Under the pieces are notes generated by a model that saw only the letters and a list, made by a program, of their open reading frames with translations, was not told the origin of the DNA and did not search any database. Of a stretch of 64,000 bases of DNA, positions 16,067 through 24,791 are shown in pieces; positions within the stretch are counted from its first letter, which is position 1; each line of letters begins with the position of its first letter. The position numbers and the translations under genes were made by a program. Origin of the DNA: Roseateles oligotrophus (GTDB taxonomy: Bacteria; Pseudomonadota; Gammaproteobacteria; Burkholderiales; Burkholderiaceae_C); the NCBI RefSeq assembly GCF_025717515.1, contig NZ_JAJIRN010000005.1:186001-250000 (forward strand), read 5' to 3'.

Positions 16067-16999
16067 TCAGTCGCGTTGGTATTCGGGCAGCGGCGCGCCG
16101 CAATGGCGGCAATAGTGCGAGTCGGCCTGAAGACCTTCGCGCAAACAGGCGTGGCAGGTGCGAGTGGTTGGCGTGGGGGCTTCGCCCGTGCCACTCATCC
16201 CGCCCGCTCCCATGGCTTCGCTCATACGCTGAGCGGCCATTTCGGTCGTCATGATGCCTGTCGGCACGGCCAGCACGCCCCAGCCCAACAGCATCATCAG
16301 CGAGGCAATCGCGCGGCCGAGGTCGGTCTTGGGCGTGATATCGCCAAAGCCCACCGTCGTCACGGTGGAGATCGCCCAATAGACACTGACGGGGATGCTG
16401 GTGAAACCGTTCTCTGGCCCCTCCACCACATACATCACGGTGCCCATGATCAACACAATCATCAGCACGGCCGACAAGAACACCAATATTTTTGTCGAAC
16501 TGGCCCGCAACGCCCGGCCCAAATTCATATAGGCCGCAACATAGGCATTGAGCTTCAGGATGCGGAACACGCGCAGCAGGCGCAGCACCCGCACGTCGAC
16601 CAGCGCATACATCTCCGGGACGAAGAAGGCCAGATAGATCGGCAGCACGGCCAGCAGATCGACAATGCCGAAAAAGCTGGTCGCGTAGCGCAGCGGCCGG
16701 CGCACGCAAGCCAGTCGCATCAGGTATTCGAGCGTGAAGAGGGCGGTAAACGAGTATTCCGCCCAAGTCAGCCAGTGCTGATGGGGCGCCCTGAAACTGG
16801 CCACGCTTTCCAGCATCACCAGAGCCAGGCTCAGCAATACGGCGGCTATCAGAGCCAGGTCGAATAGCCGGCCGGCCTTGGTGTCGGCCTCAAAAATGAT
16901 GGTGTAAGCCTTCAAGCGCCAGCCTTGCAGCGGGCGGCCGAATTCGGCCGTCTGAGCGGCGGCATTGACGGCCGTTTTGATTGTCGTCTGAGAATTCAT
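16067..16999 (-). CDS. Voltage-gated ion channel (Kv-like) with C-terminal zinc ribbon
   Basis: The 310-residue protein has six membrane segments. S4 reads VRVLRLLRVFRILKLN (about 136-151) with arginines every third residue, and the pore loop ISTVTTVGFGDITP has selectivity filter TVGFGD at 215-220, the F for Y change being a known potassium-channel variant. The cytoplasmic tail ends with a four-cysteine knuckle (CHAC at 282-285, CRHC at 297-300), probably a zinc ribbon. It is the first gene of a minus-strand group with a TAXI protein. The 213-bp gap upstream separates it from a divergent lipoprotein gene and should hold both promoters. Confidence 0.92.
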   Translation of the reverse strand: MNSQTTIKTAVNAAAQTAEFGRPLQGWRLKAYTIIFEADTKAGRLFDLALIAAVLLSLALVMLESVASFRAPHQHWLTWAEYSFTALFTLEYLMRLACVRRPLRYATSFFGIVDLLAVLPIYLAFFVPEMYALVDVRVLRLLRVFRILKLNAYVAAYMNLGRALRASSTKILVFLSAVLMIVLIMGTVMYVVEGPENGFTSIPVSVYWAISTVTTVGFGDITPKTDLGRAIASLMMLLGWGVLAVPTGIMTTEMAAQRMSEAMGAGGMSGTGEAPTPTTRTCHACLREGLQADSHYCRHCGAPLPEYQRD

Positions 17000-17212
17000 G
17001 GGGCGAAGCGTAACCGAGCGCGAACGAGGTTTCGGCCAAGCAGGATTGCGCTGCTGCGCTTGCCGACAGCAATGACTGAAACCGAGGGATAAACGGCGGT
17101 TTTGCGGGGATCAAAGATGTAGCGCCGCCGCGCTCACAGCAGTAGGATTTGAGTGAGTCGTATTGATGGTCGTCCCATCTTTTCCTGTCAACACTCCGAG
17201 TAAGGAGCCGCC

Positions 17213-18391
17213 ATGAAGTCCTGGATCCACTCATTGACCGGCCTTGTGCTGTGCCTTCTGCTGTCCGCGTGCGCCACCGCGCCAATGCCGGCTGCACCCG
17301 TGCAACTGTTCCACGATGCCTTGTTCAAACCTTCGGCGGAGGATTTCAGCGCCGAGCGGGTGTTCGCTTTCAGTCCGGCGATGCAGGACTATCTGGACAT
17401 CGGCATGCGCACGCAGTTGCGCAGCAAGGGTAGTCGCCAGGGCTTGCTGGATGCGCTTTACAACAAGAGTTCGCTGCAACTCGAATACGACGCCAGCTAC
17501 ACCCGCGACGCCTCTCAAGCCTTCGCCGACCGTCGCGGCAACTGCCTGTCGCTGGTCATCATGACGGCGGCCTTTGCCAAACAGCTGGGCCTGCCGGTGC
17601 GCTATCAAAGCGTCTATGTGGATGAGGTCTGGAGCCGAACCGGCGATCTGTACTTTCTCACCGGCCATGTCAACTTGAGCCTGGGACGCAGTCTTTCCGA
17701 GAGTCGCGAAACGCTCGCCGATGGGAGTATGTTGACGATTGACTTTTTGCGCCAAGAGCCCGGCAGCCGCCAACGCAACCAGGTGATCGAGGAGCACACC
17801 ATCGTGGCGATGTTCATGAATAACCGTGCCGCAGAAAACCTGCAGGCAGGCCATATCGATGAGGCCTATTGGTGGACCCGCGCGGCCCTGACCGCCGACC
17901 CAAAGCTGCTGGCCGCTTACAACACCTTGGGCGTGGTCTATAGGCGGCATGGCGACTTGGTTTTGGCCGAGGCGCCGCTGCGCCATGTGTTGGCGCAAGA
18001 ACCCGCCAATACGCAAGCGATGTCGAATCTGGTCTTGCTGCTGAAGGACCTGGGGCGTCCGGGCGAGTCGGCACAGGTTGCGCAGGTATTGGCGCAGTTG
18101 CAGCCCTATCCACCTTATAAGTTCTTTGACATGGGGCTAGAGGCCATGCGCGCGGGCGAGTTCCAAAAGGCCAAGGACTTGTTCAGCAAGGAGATAGAGC
18201 GTTCGGCCTATTTCCATGAGTTTCATTTTTGGCTGGGTCTGGCCAATTACGGCTTGGGTGACCTGGCAGGGGCGCGTAAGCAACTGAGTTTGGCGGTGGA
18301 AAACAGCCCCACGCAAGGCGACCGGCAGCTCTACACCAGCAAGCTCGATTTGCTCAAGGTGAGGCGATCGCCCCTTGATCACATGAGGTGA
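17213..18391 (+). CDS. Lipoprotein with transglutaminase-like and TPR domains
   Basis: The 392-residue protein has a lipoprotein signal ending LLLSAC, with lipidation Cys20. Residues about 85-160 resemble a transglutaminase-like core: RRGNCLSLVIMTAAFAKQLGLPV gives a candidate Cys111 and GHVNL a candidate His152. The C-terminal half contains three or four tetratricopeptide repeats (AYNTLGVVYRRHGDLVLAEAPL, ANTQAMSNLVLLLKDLGRPGE, FWLGLANYGLGDLAGARKQL). An AAGGAG ribosome site lies at 17202-17207, six to seven bases before the ATG. The partner or substrate is unknown; a cell-envelope role is likely. It converges with the YkgJ gene, two bases away. Confidence 0.85.
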   Translation: MKSWIHSLTGLVLCLLLSACATAPMPAAPVQLFHDALFKPSAEDFSAERVFAFSPAMQDYLDIGMRTQLRSKGSRQGLLDALYNKSSLQLEYDASYTRDASQAFADRRGNCLSLVIMTAAFAKQLGLPVRYQSVYVDEVWSRTGDLYFLTGHVNLSLGRSLSESRETLADGSMLTIDFLRQEPGSRQRNQVIEEHTIVAMFMNNRAAENLQAGHIDEAYWWTRAALTADPKLLAAYNTLGVVYRRHGDLVLAEAPLRHVLAQEPANTQAMSNLVLLLKDLGRPGESAQVAQVLAQLQPYPPYKFFDMGLEAMRAGEFQKAKDLFSKEIERSAYFHEFHFWLGLANYGLGDLAGARKQLSLAVENSPTQGDRQLYTSKLDLLKVRRSPLDHMR

Positions 18392-18392
18392 A

Positions 18393-18719
18393 CTACAGCG
18401 GCGCCAGCCCGTGGCGCGCTCTAGCGCGTGCGCAAGCCTCGTCCCCAATACCCATGGGGGCGCGTAGGCCAAACTCGCGGCAAGGCGCGGGCCGCCACTC
18501 ATAGATGCCGCAGCCGGCTTGCACGCCGAGCGTGCCGACCAAGGCCGCGCAGCGCGGCGCGGCATGGTCGGTGCCGCGCATCCGGAACAGGCGTGCGTTC
18601 AATTCGACCGTCAGGCCGTCGGGTACGCAGCCGCCTTCGCTTTGCAGCTCTTCTTTGGCGAAGTCGACCCGAAAACTGGCGCAACATGCGCCACAGGTGA
18701 GGCAGGGGTTGCTGGCCAT
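18393..18719 (-). CDS. YkgJ family cysteine-cluster protein
   Basis: The 108-residue protein opens with NPCLTCGACCASFRV, the CxxCGxCC signature of YkgJ/Fe-S or zinc cluster proteins, and has later conserved cysteines in PRCAAL, GCGIYEWRPAPCREFG and DEACARARA. The family is annotated as an iron-sulfur or zinc oxidoreductase-like protein, without an assigned reaction. It starts one base after the stop of the upstream kinase gene and is thus the last gene of a three-gene operon. Confidence 0.9.
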   Translation of the reverse strand: MASNPCLTCGACCASFRVDFAKEELQSEGGCVPDGLTVELNARLFRMRGTDHAAPRCAALVGTLGVQAGCGIYEWRPAPCREFGLRAPMGIGDEACARARARHGLAPL

Positions 18720-18720
18720 T

Positions 18721-20208
18721 TCAAAGATCCTGTGAAACTTCCCGCACCACGGTGACCGTGCAGGCCGATTGCGTCACCACCTGTGCCGATACGCTGCCCA
18801 GATAGCGCCTCAGAGCGGTTGCGCGGCGGGCACCCATCACGATGTGGTCGGTGCCGCTTTTGGCTGCGAATTCGAGAATGGCGGTGGCGGCATCGGGGGC
18901 CTCCAGCACATGAAAGGTCAGGCGCCCATCACCCAACTCCAAGGCGCGGCTGATCGGCCTGGCCCAATGTTTGAGGGCAATCAACTGCTTGACATGGACG
19001 CTCTTGCCCTCGCTGTCGGTCAACTCGTCCATGCCGATCCGGTGTGTCCTCATCACGCTGACACAGGCCAGGCGGGCACTCGGTTCGGCTTGCACGATCC
19101 GGCGCACGGTTTCGCGCAATTTTTCCAGCAAGGCGGGTGTGGCATTTTGAGTATCGACGGCCGCCATGATGATGGGGCTGCGGGCCAAATGAGCCGCCAC
19201 GCCGAGCTGTGCCACGGGCTCGGCGCCGAGCGCGAAGAACCAGCGTTTAAGTCGCGTCAAGACGCCGCTGCTGCTGATTTTTTCGCTGCGCTTGGTCAAC
19301 GCCACACCTTCGGGGTGCTGCAAATCCAGCGCCAATTGGGCCGCACTTTGATAGCGCCGCTCGGCCTTGACCTCCAGACAATGCAGCACGATTTCTTGAA
19401 ACCAGGGCGGTAACTCGGGGTCGATCGCGCGCGGCGGCACCGGCTCGATATAGAGCCGGCGCCGCAGCCCGCGCACCGATGAGGGCTGACCGAAAGGCCG
19501 CTCACCGGTGGCCAGGTGATAGAGCATCACGCCGAGCGCAAACAGGTCGCTGCGCGGATCGTTGCGCACAAATTGCACCTGCTCGGGCGACATATAAGGC
19601 CCGGTGCCCATGGGCAGCGAGAACTCCTCCTCCAGCAGATCGGGCAGATGATCATGGCGAGACAGACCGAAGTCCACCAGCACGGCGGTGCCGTCCGGTC
19701 GGAACATGATGTTGCTCGGTTTGATGTCCAGATGCACGACATGCTGCAAGTGCAAATCCTGCAAGGCAAGCGCCACCTTGATGCCAATCTCGACGACCTC
19801 GCTCAAGGCCAGCGGCGCTTCATCAAAACGCGGCCGCAAGGAGGCGCCGTCAATCCGCTCCATCACGATATGGGCCTGGCGCGTCCAGTCGCCGCGGGCG
19901 ACAAACTTGGGCACATGCGGGCCCTTCAAGGCCGGCATCAGCATCTGCTCGGTCTCGAATCCGACTATGGTTGCGGGGTCTTCGCCGCCCTTGATGCGCG
20001 GCACCTTCATGATCAGCGGGAAGTCCTCCCCGGCCAGCGGCGTAAGCCTCGTCACGCGCCATAAATTGGCCATGCCGCCCTGATGCAGGCGCTCCTCCAG
20101 GCGGAACCCGTCCAGCACCAGACCGGGCTCCAGGGGACCAATGGGAGGGGGCTGGGTGTTGGCGGCGCCGAAGGTGGACTCCGCTGCGTTGCGCTTGGTA
20201 TGAGGCAT
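18721..20208 (-). CDS. Serine/threonine protein kinase fused to a universal stress protein domain
   Basis: The 495-residue protein has a Hanks-type kinase domain at about 32-305: a modified glycine loop (LHQGGMANLW), lysine in IMKVPR (68), catalytic HLDIKPSNIM with Asp161, DFG at 179-181 and an APE-like YMSPEQV. After a linker (about 305-340) comes a UspA-type domain (about 345-490) with DHIVMGARRATALRRYLGS and SVSAQVVTQSACTVTVVR, resembling the nucleotide-binding G-x2-G-x9-G-S loop but with the second glycine replaced. No transmembrane segment or PASTA repeat is visible, so it is probably cytoplasmic. It lies one base after a metallophosphoesterase gene. The substrate is unknown. Confidence 0.93.
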   Translation of the reverse strand: MPHTKRNAAESTFGAANTQPPPIGPLEPGLVLDGFRLEERLHQGGMANLWRVTRLTPLAGEDFPLIMKVPRIKGGEDPATIVGFETEQMLMPALKGPHVPKFVARGDWTRQAHIVMERIDGASLRPRFDEAPLALSEVVEIGIKVALALQDLHLQHVVHLDIKPSNIMFRPDGTAVLVDFGLSRHDHLPDLLEEEFSLPMGTGPYMSPEQVQFVRNDPRSDLFALGVMLYHLATGERPFGQPSSVRGLRRRLYIEPVPPRAIDPELPPWFQEIVLHCLEVKAERRYQSAAQLALDLQHPEGVALTKRSEKISSSGVLTRLKRWFFALGAEPVAQLGVAAHLARSPIIMAAVDTQNATPALLEKLRETVRRIVQAEPSARLACVSVMRTHRIGMDELTDSEGKSVHVKQLIALKHWARPISRALELGDGRLTFHVLEAPDAATAILEFAAKSGTDHIVMGARRATALRRYLGSVSAQVVTQSACTVTVVREVSQDL

Positions 20209-20209
20209 G

Positions 20210-20953
20210 CTATTCGCCTTTCAGCAGGCGTTCGGCCAATCGTTCGGGCAGACCGGCGGCGCGGATGCTGGCGGCGGCGGCTTCAACGTCATAGGGCACG
20301 CGCTGAAAATTCAATTCGCCGCTGAGGCTGTCAAAGGTCGCGTAACAAGCGGCCGGATTGCCATCCCTAGGTTGGCCGCAAGAGCCGGGAATCACCAGCC
20401 ATTGGCGGTTCGGCAGCAGGGGAATGCTCACGCCGGCGGTCGGGGTGAACTCGCCGGCCTTGCCGGTGCTAGAGAGGTGATAGAGCATCGGCTCATGCAT
20501 ATGGCCGCAAAAGGTGAAGCGGCAGGTCGTGGCGTGCAAGCTGCGCATCGCTTCGAGTCGACCCTGGACATAGGCCCAGCCGGCCGGATCAAAGGCATTG
20601 GCATGCACGAACAGGCGATCTTCGACCGTCACGCTGAGTGGCAGTTGACGGAGAAAGGCCAATTGAGCGGCATCCAAACGCGAGTGGGTCCATTCGACGG
20701 CGGCGCGCGCCTCGTCTCGCATCGTCGGTGCCTCGCCCAAGGCAGCGGCCGCATCATGGTTGCCCAGCACCGCCACCGCGCCGGCGCTGACCAATTCACG
20801 TACTTTGTCGAGCACCCAAGCGGGGTCGCCGCCATAGCCGACAAAGTCGCCCAACAAGGCGTAATCGGTAACGCCTTGGCTCCGCGCATGCTCCAGTACA
20901 GCGGAGAAGGCTTGGGCGTTGGCGTGCAAATCGGTGATGAGAGCAATTTTCAT
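20210..20953 (-). CDS. Calcineurin-like metallophosphoesterase
   Basis: The 247-residue protein has the dinuclear metal motifs in order: DLHAN (Asp8, His10), GDFVGYG (Asp36), GNHDAA (Asn66, His67), a histidine in FVHANAF, and CGHMHEP. It resembles the YfcE/bacterial phosphodiesterase group. The frame is open to 21202, but the family alignment begins at MKIALITDLHAN, giving ATG 20953; no strong Shine-Dalgarno precedes it. The neighbouring kinase makes protein dephosphorylation an attractive idea, yet members act on nucleotides and phosphodiesters as well as phosphoproteins, so the substrate is open. Confidence 0.9.
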   Translation of the reverse strand: MKIALITDLHANAQAFSAVLEHARSQGVTDYALLGDFVGYGGDPAWVLDKVRELVSAGAVAVLGNHDAAAALGEAPTMRDEARAAVEWTHSRLDAAQLAFLRQLPLSVTVEDRLFVHANAFDPAGWAYVQGRLEAMRSLHATTCRFTFCGHMHEPMLYHLSSTGKAGEFTPTAGVSIPLLPNRQWLVIPGSCGQPRDGNPAACYATFDSLSGELNFQRVPYDVEAAAASIRAAGLPERLAERLLKGE

Positions 20954-21126
20954 AGGCAGAGGAGCATGCCATGCTTGGCTGACGGCAACAGTACAGCGCG
21001 AGAATAACTGCTTGGCCAGAAAGCGACGGAGTTGCCGTCTTCCGGCTGACAATGCGGTTTTGCGTGGCTTTGCGCGGTTTTTGCTCGAGGCGTACTGGGT
21101 GGCTCGCATCCTTAGCCAGCTATCTG

Positions 21127-21155
21127 TCAACAAGGCCTCTCCACAACCGTAGAAT
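21127..21155 (+). promoter_or_regulatory. Candidate sigma-70 promoter for the KAS III gene
   Basis: TCAACA (four of six matches to TTGACA) and TAGAAT (five of six to TATAAT) are separated by 17 bp. They lie about 95 bp before the synthase ATG, in the 297-bp gap between divergent genes. Nothing else distinctive was seen in that gap. Confidence 0.4.
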
Positions 21156-21250
21156 TCCCTGCAAAGCAAGGTAGACCAAGCGTTCTTGTGTCTGCTCGGC
21201 ATCCCATCCCTATGTCAGCGGGCACCGCAGCCAGCGCAGGAAAAATTCAT

Positions 21251-22381
21251 ATGTACTCAGCCGTCATCAGTGGTACCGGCCTCTATCAGCCCCCGCACAT
21301 CATTAGCAACGCCGAACTGGTGGATGCCTTCAATGCCTACGCCGATTTGCAAAATGCCGAACATGCCGACGCTATTACCTCCGGGGCGCGGGTTGCCATC
21401 ACATATTCCAGTGTCGAGTTCATCGAAAAAGCCTCCGGTATCAAGCAGCGTTATGTGATCGAGAAGACCGGCGTGTTGGACCCGACCCGCATGTACCCGC
21501 GCTTCACCGAACGGGCCGACAACGAGCTGTCGCTGATGGCCGAGATTGGCGTAGACGCATGCCGCAAAGCCTTGGCGGCTGCGGGCAAACAAGCCGGCGA
21601 TGTCGATGCAATCTTCTGTGCCAGCGCCAATATGCAGCGCGCCTACCCGGCGATGGCGGTTGAAATTCAAGCCGCGTTGGGTGCCGGCGGTTACGGCTTC
21701 GATATGAATGTGGCCTGTTCCTCGGCCACATTTGCCTTGGAGCAAGCGGTCAATGCGGTGCGTTCCGGCGCCAGCAAATGCGTGCTGGTCGTCAACCCCG
21801 AGATCACCTCGGCCCATCTGGAATGGCGCGACCGGGACTGCCACTTCATTTTCGGTGACGTCTGCACGGCGATTGTGATCGAGCGGGCAGATCTGGCCAG
21901 CTCGGCCGATCAATGGGAGATCGTCAGCACCAAGCTGGCGACGCAGTTCTCCAACAATATTCGCAACAACTTCGGTTTCATGAACCGGGCCGAAGACAGC
22001 GACCCGCTGGCACGTGACAAGACCTTCCGCCAGGAGGGCCGCAAGGTCTTCAAGGAGGTGGTGCCGATTGCCGCCGCCCATATCGAAGCGCATCTGGCCA
22101 GCGTCGCGGCCGTGCCCGCGGATGTCAGGCGTTATTGGTTGCATCAGGCCAATCTGGGCATGAACCAGTTGGTGATCAAGAAGCTAATTGGGGAAACCGG
22201 CGCCACGGCGGGGTCAGATGTTGCGCCGCTGATTCTGGATACCTTCGCCAACACGGCATCGGCCGGCTCCATCATTGCCTTCCACGAACACCGGGCCGAT
22301 TTGAAGCAAGGTGATCTGGGTGTGATCTGCTCCTTTGGCGCCGGTTACTCGGTCGGCAGTGTGGTCGTGCGCAAACGTTGA
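21251..22381 (+). CDS. Beta-ketoacyl-ACP synthase III family protein
   Basis: The 376-residue protein has the thiolase-fold triad of KAS III enzymes: Cys156 in MNVACSSATFALEQAV, His298 in WLHQANLGMNQL and Asn334 in DTFANTASAGS. It closes with GVICSFGAGYSVGSVVVRKR, typical of the family. It is longer than E. coli FabH (317) and has an insertion near 20-90, so it belongs to a FabH-like subgroup, not the canonical chain initiator. KAS III enzymes condense an acyl-CoA with malonyl-ACP. ATG 21251 has AGGA at good spacing; upstream in-frame starts extend to 21188. It stands alone, away from other fab genes. Acyl specificity cannot be read. Confidence 0.88.
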   Translation: MYSAVISGTGLYQPPHIISNAELVDAFNAYADLQNAEHADAITSGARVAITYSSVEFIEKASGIKQRYVIEKTGVLDPTRMYPRFTERADNELSLMAEIGVDACRKALAAAGKQAGDVDAIFCASANMQRAYPAMAVEIQAALGAGGYGFDMNVACSSATFALEQAVNAVRSGASKCVLVVNPEITSAHLEWRDRDCHFIFGDVCTAIVIERADLASSADQWEIVSTKLATQFSNNIRNNFGFMNRAEDSDPLARDKTFRQEGRKVFKEVVPIAAAHIEAHLASVAAVPADVRRYWLHQANLGMNQLVIKKLIGETGATAGSDVAPLILDTFANTASAGSIIAFHEHRADLKQGDLGVICSFGAGYSVGSVVVRKR

Positions 22382-22388
22382 GACTTGC

Positions 22389-24647
22389 TCATGGGCTGGG
22401 TGGCGCGGCCGATGCCGCCTGGCTGGGGGAGCGTGCTTCGAGCCCCAAGGTTCTGATGCCGGCCTCACCGGCAAATTCTTCGAAACTCCAGTCACCATGG
22501 CTGTGCACGACGCCGTCGACGGCTGAAATCTCGCGCACCGGCTGATTCTTCAAGGCCACGGCCATGTATTCGATCCAGACCGGCAGCGCCAAGCCGCCAC
22601 CGGTTTCGCGGTCACCCAGGCTGCGCGGCTGGTCATAACCTATCCACACCACGGCCGCCAGACCGGGCTGAAAACCGGCGAACCAGGCGTCCACCGAGTC
22701 ATTGGTGGTGCCCGTCTTGCCGTACAGATCGGGGCGACGTAACTGCGCCTGCGCACGGGCGGCGGTGCCGCTGCGCGCCACTTCCTGCAGCAGGCTGCTG
22801 GTCAGAAAAGCATTGCGCTCGGGGATCACGCGGGTTTCTTCCGAGACGCTCGCCTCGGTGGCCTGGAAGACGACTTCGCCCTTGCTGTCGACGATCTTGC
22901 TGATCAGCAATGGCGCCAACTTGTGGCCACCATTGGCGAACACCGCATAGGCGCTGGCCATCTGCATGGGCGTGACGCTGCCGGAGCCGAGTGCCAGCGT
23001 CAAGTTGTCGGGCTGGCGCTCGATGTCCAAACCGAACCGTGCCGCCCAGTCACGCGCCTGGGCAGGGCCGATCAGCTCCATCAAGCGAATGGTGACCATA
23101 TTTTTTGAGCGGGCCAAGGCCCGGCGCACGCTCATCGGGCCGTCAAACGTGCCGTCGTAGTTCTTCGGCGCCCAGTCGCCAAACTCGAGCGGCGCATCGT
23201 TGACGATGGTTGTCGGCGTAATGCCTTGTTCGAGCGCAGCCGAGTAGACAAAGGGCTTGAAGCTCGAGCCGGGCTGGCGCCACGCCTGCGTCACATGATT
23301 GAACTGATTCTTGGCGAAGTCGAAGCCGCCGACCAGGGCGTGCACACGACCGGTCGCCGGCTCCAGGGCCACAAATGCACCTTCGGCCTCGGGCGCTTGG
23401 ACGATCGTCCATGCTCCCTTGGGTTCGGCCTTGGTCGGCGCAGCACGCAGCACCCGGATGATGGCGCCGGGGCGAATCCGCAGGCTGTCTTTGGCCTTGT
23501 CCGACAAGGCCGCTTGCAGGCCGCGCAGGCCGTCGCCGCCAATGCTCAGCTCTTCACCGCTTTGCAGGCTGGCCGAGACTTTGCCCGCGCTGACTTGGGT
23601 CACCACGGCCGCGCGCAGTTCATCGTTATCCGGGTGCTCGGCCAGGGCTTGTGTGATGGCGGCGTCTTGTTTGCTCGCGTCTTTGGGCAGGTCCACAAAC
23701 CCCTCGGGTCCACGGTAGGCCTTGCGTCGCTCCAGGTCCATCAGGCTGCGCCGCAGCGCCCGGTAGGCGGCGGCCTGCTCGGTCGAAATCAAGGTGGTGT
23801 AAACCTTCAGACCCAGCGTGTAAGCCTCTTCGCCGTATTGGGCGTGCACGGCTTGCCGGGCCATTTCGGCGGCAAATTCGGCGTGCAAGCGCGGGTCCTG
23901 GGCGCTGCGGATGTGCAGGGGCTCAAGCTTGGCGGCCTGCGCTTGGGCGATCGAGATCACGCCCAAGTCCGCCATGCGGTTCAGCACCACATGCTGACGG
24001 CGCTTGGCGCGTTCGAAATTGACGATCGGGTTGGCGTAGGCCGGATTCGGCGGCAGGCCCGCCAACATCGCGGTCTCCGCGACCGACAAGGCCTTCAATG
24101 GCTTGCCAAAGTAGGCCGCGGACGCCGCCTCGAAGCCGTAGGCACGCTGACCCAGATAGATCTGGTTCATATAGATTTCGAGAATCTCGCGCTTGCTGAG
24201 TTGGCCCTCCATCTTCAGCGCCAGCAGCACCTCGACGAACTTGCGCGAATAGACTTTCTTCTTGCTCAAATAGAAGGTGCGGGCCAATTGCTGCGTGATG
24301 GTGGAGCCGCCCTGGCTGCGCGGCTGCAAAATATTGGCCAGCACGGCGCGGGCGATGCCGGTGTAATAAAGCCCGCCATGCTGATAGAACTTGTGGTCTT
24401 CGACCGCCAGCAGCGCGTCTTGCATCAGCTTGGGGATCTGATCAAGCGTTTGGAAGTCGCGCCGCTCGGCGCCGAACTCACCCATCTGCACGCCGTCGGC
24501 GGTGAACACACGCAGCGGCTGTTTGGGCTGATAGTCGCTCAGCTCGGAAATATCGGGCAGGGTAGGGTAGACCAAGACGCCTGCCACGGCTAGCAAGAGT
24601 GCCAGCAGGCCAAGGCCAGCGGCGCCATAGATCAGCAGTTTCTTCAA
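22389..24647 (-). CDS. mrcA: Class A penicillin-binding protein 1a (transglycosylase/transpeptidase)
   Basis: The 752-residue inner-membrane protein polymerises and cross-links peptidoglycan. An N-terminal anchor (LLIYGAAGLGLLALLLAVAG) is followed by the GT51 domain with catalytic Glu83 in AVEDHKFYQHGG and GGSTITQQLART. The transpeptidase domain has SSFK (461-464), SKN (515-517) and KTGTT (from 644). An OB-like insertion lies between them (about 310-420), as in PBP1a. The gene converges with the KAS III gene, with a seven-base gap. The name ponA is also used. Confidence 0.94.
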   Translation of the reverse strand: MKKLLIYGAAGLGLLALLLAVAGVLVYPTLPDISELSDYQPKQPLRVFTADGVQMGEFGAERRDFQTLDQIPKLMQDALLAVEDHKFYQHGGLYYTGIARAVLANILQPRSQGGSTITQQLARTFYLSKKKVYSRKFVEVLLALKMEGQLSKREILEIYMNQIYLGQRAYGFEAASAAYFGKPLKALSVAETAMLAGLPPNPAYANPIVNFERAKRRQHVVLNRMADLGVISIAQAQAAKLEPLHIRSAQDPRLHAEFAAEMARQAVHAQYGEEAYTLGLKVYTTLISTEQAAAYRALRRSLMDLERRKAYRGPEGFVDLPKDASKQDAAITQALAEHPDNDELRAAVVTQVSAGKVSASLQSGEELSIGGDGLRGLQAALSDKAKDSLRIRPGAIIRVLRAAPTKAEPKGAWTIVQAPEAEGAFVALEPATGRVHALVGGFDFAKNQFNHVTQAWRQPGSSFKPFVYSAALEQGITPTTIVNDAPLEFGDWAPKNYDGTFDGPMSVRRALARSKNMVTIRLMELIGPAQARDWAARFGLDIERQPDNLTLALGSGSVTPMQMASAYAVFANGGHKLAPLLISKIVDSKGEVVFQATEASVSEETRVIPERNAFLTSSLLQEVARSGTAARAQAQLRRPDLYGKTGTTNDSVDAWFAGFQPGLAAVVWIGYDQPRSLGDRETGGGLALPVWIEYMAVALKNQPVREISAVDGVVHSHGDWSFEEFAGEAGIRTLGLEARSPSQAASAAPPSP

Positions 24648-24791
24648 GGGCTGTGTGCGCGGTTCAGGCGTAGGCGTTTAGGAAGCTGCGATTATGGCGG
24701 CCTGGGGACGAGGTGGAGTTCCGGCGCTGAGGGCGCGGCAAACGCCCCTGTCGGTATCGATTTTCAACAATAAAAGAGGGGGCTGTGGCTC

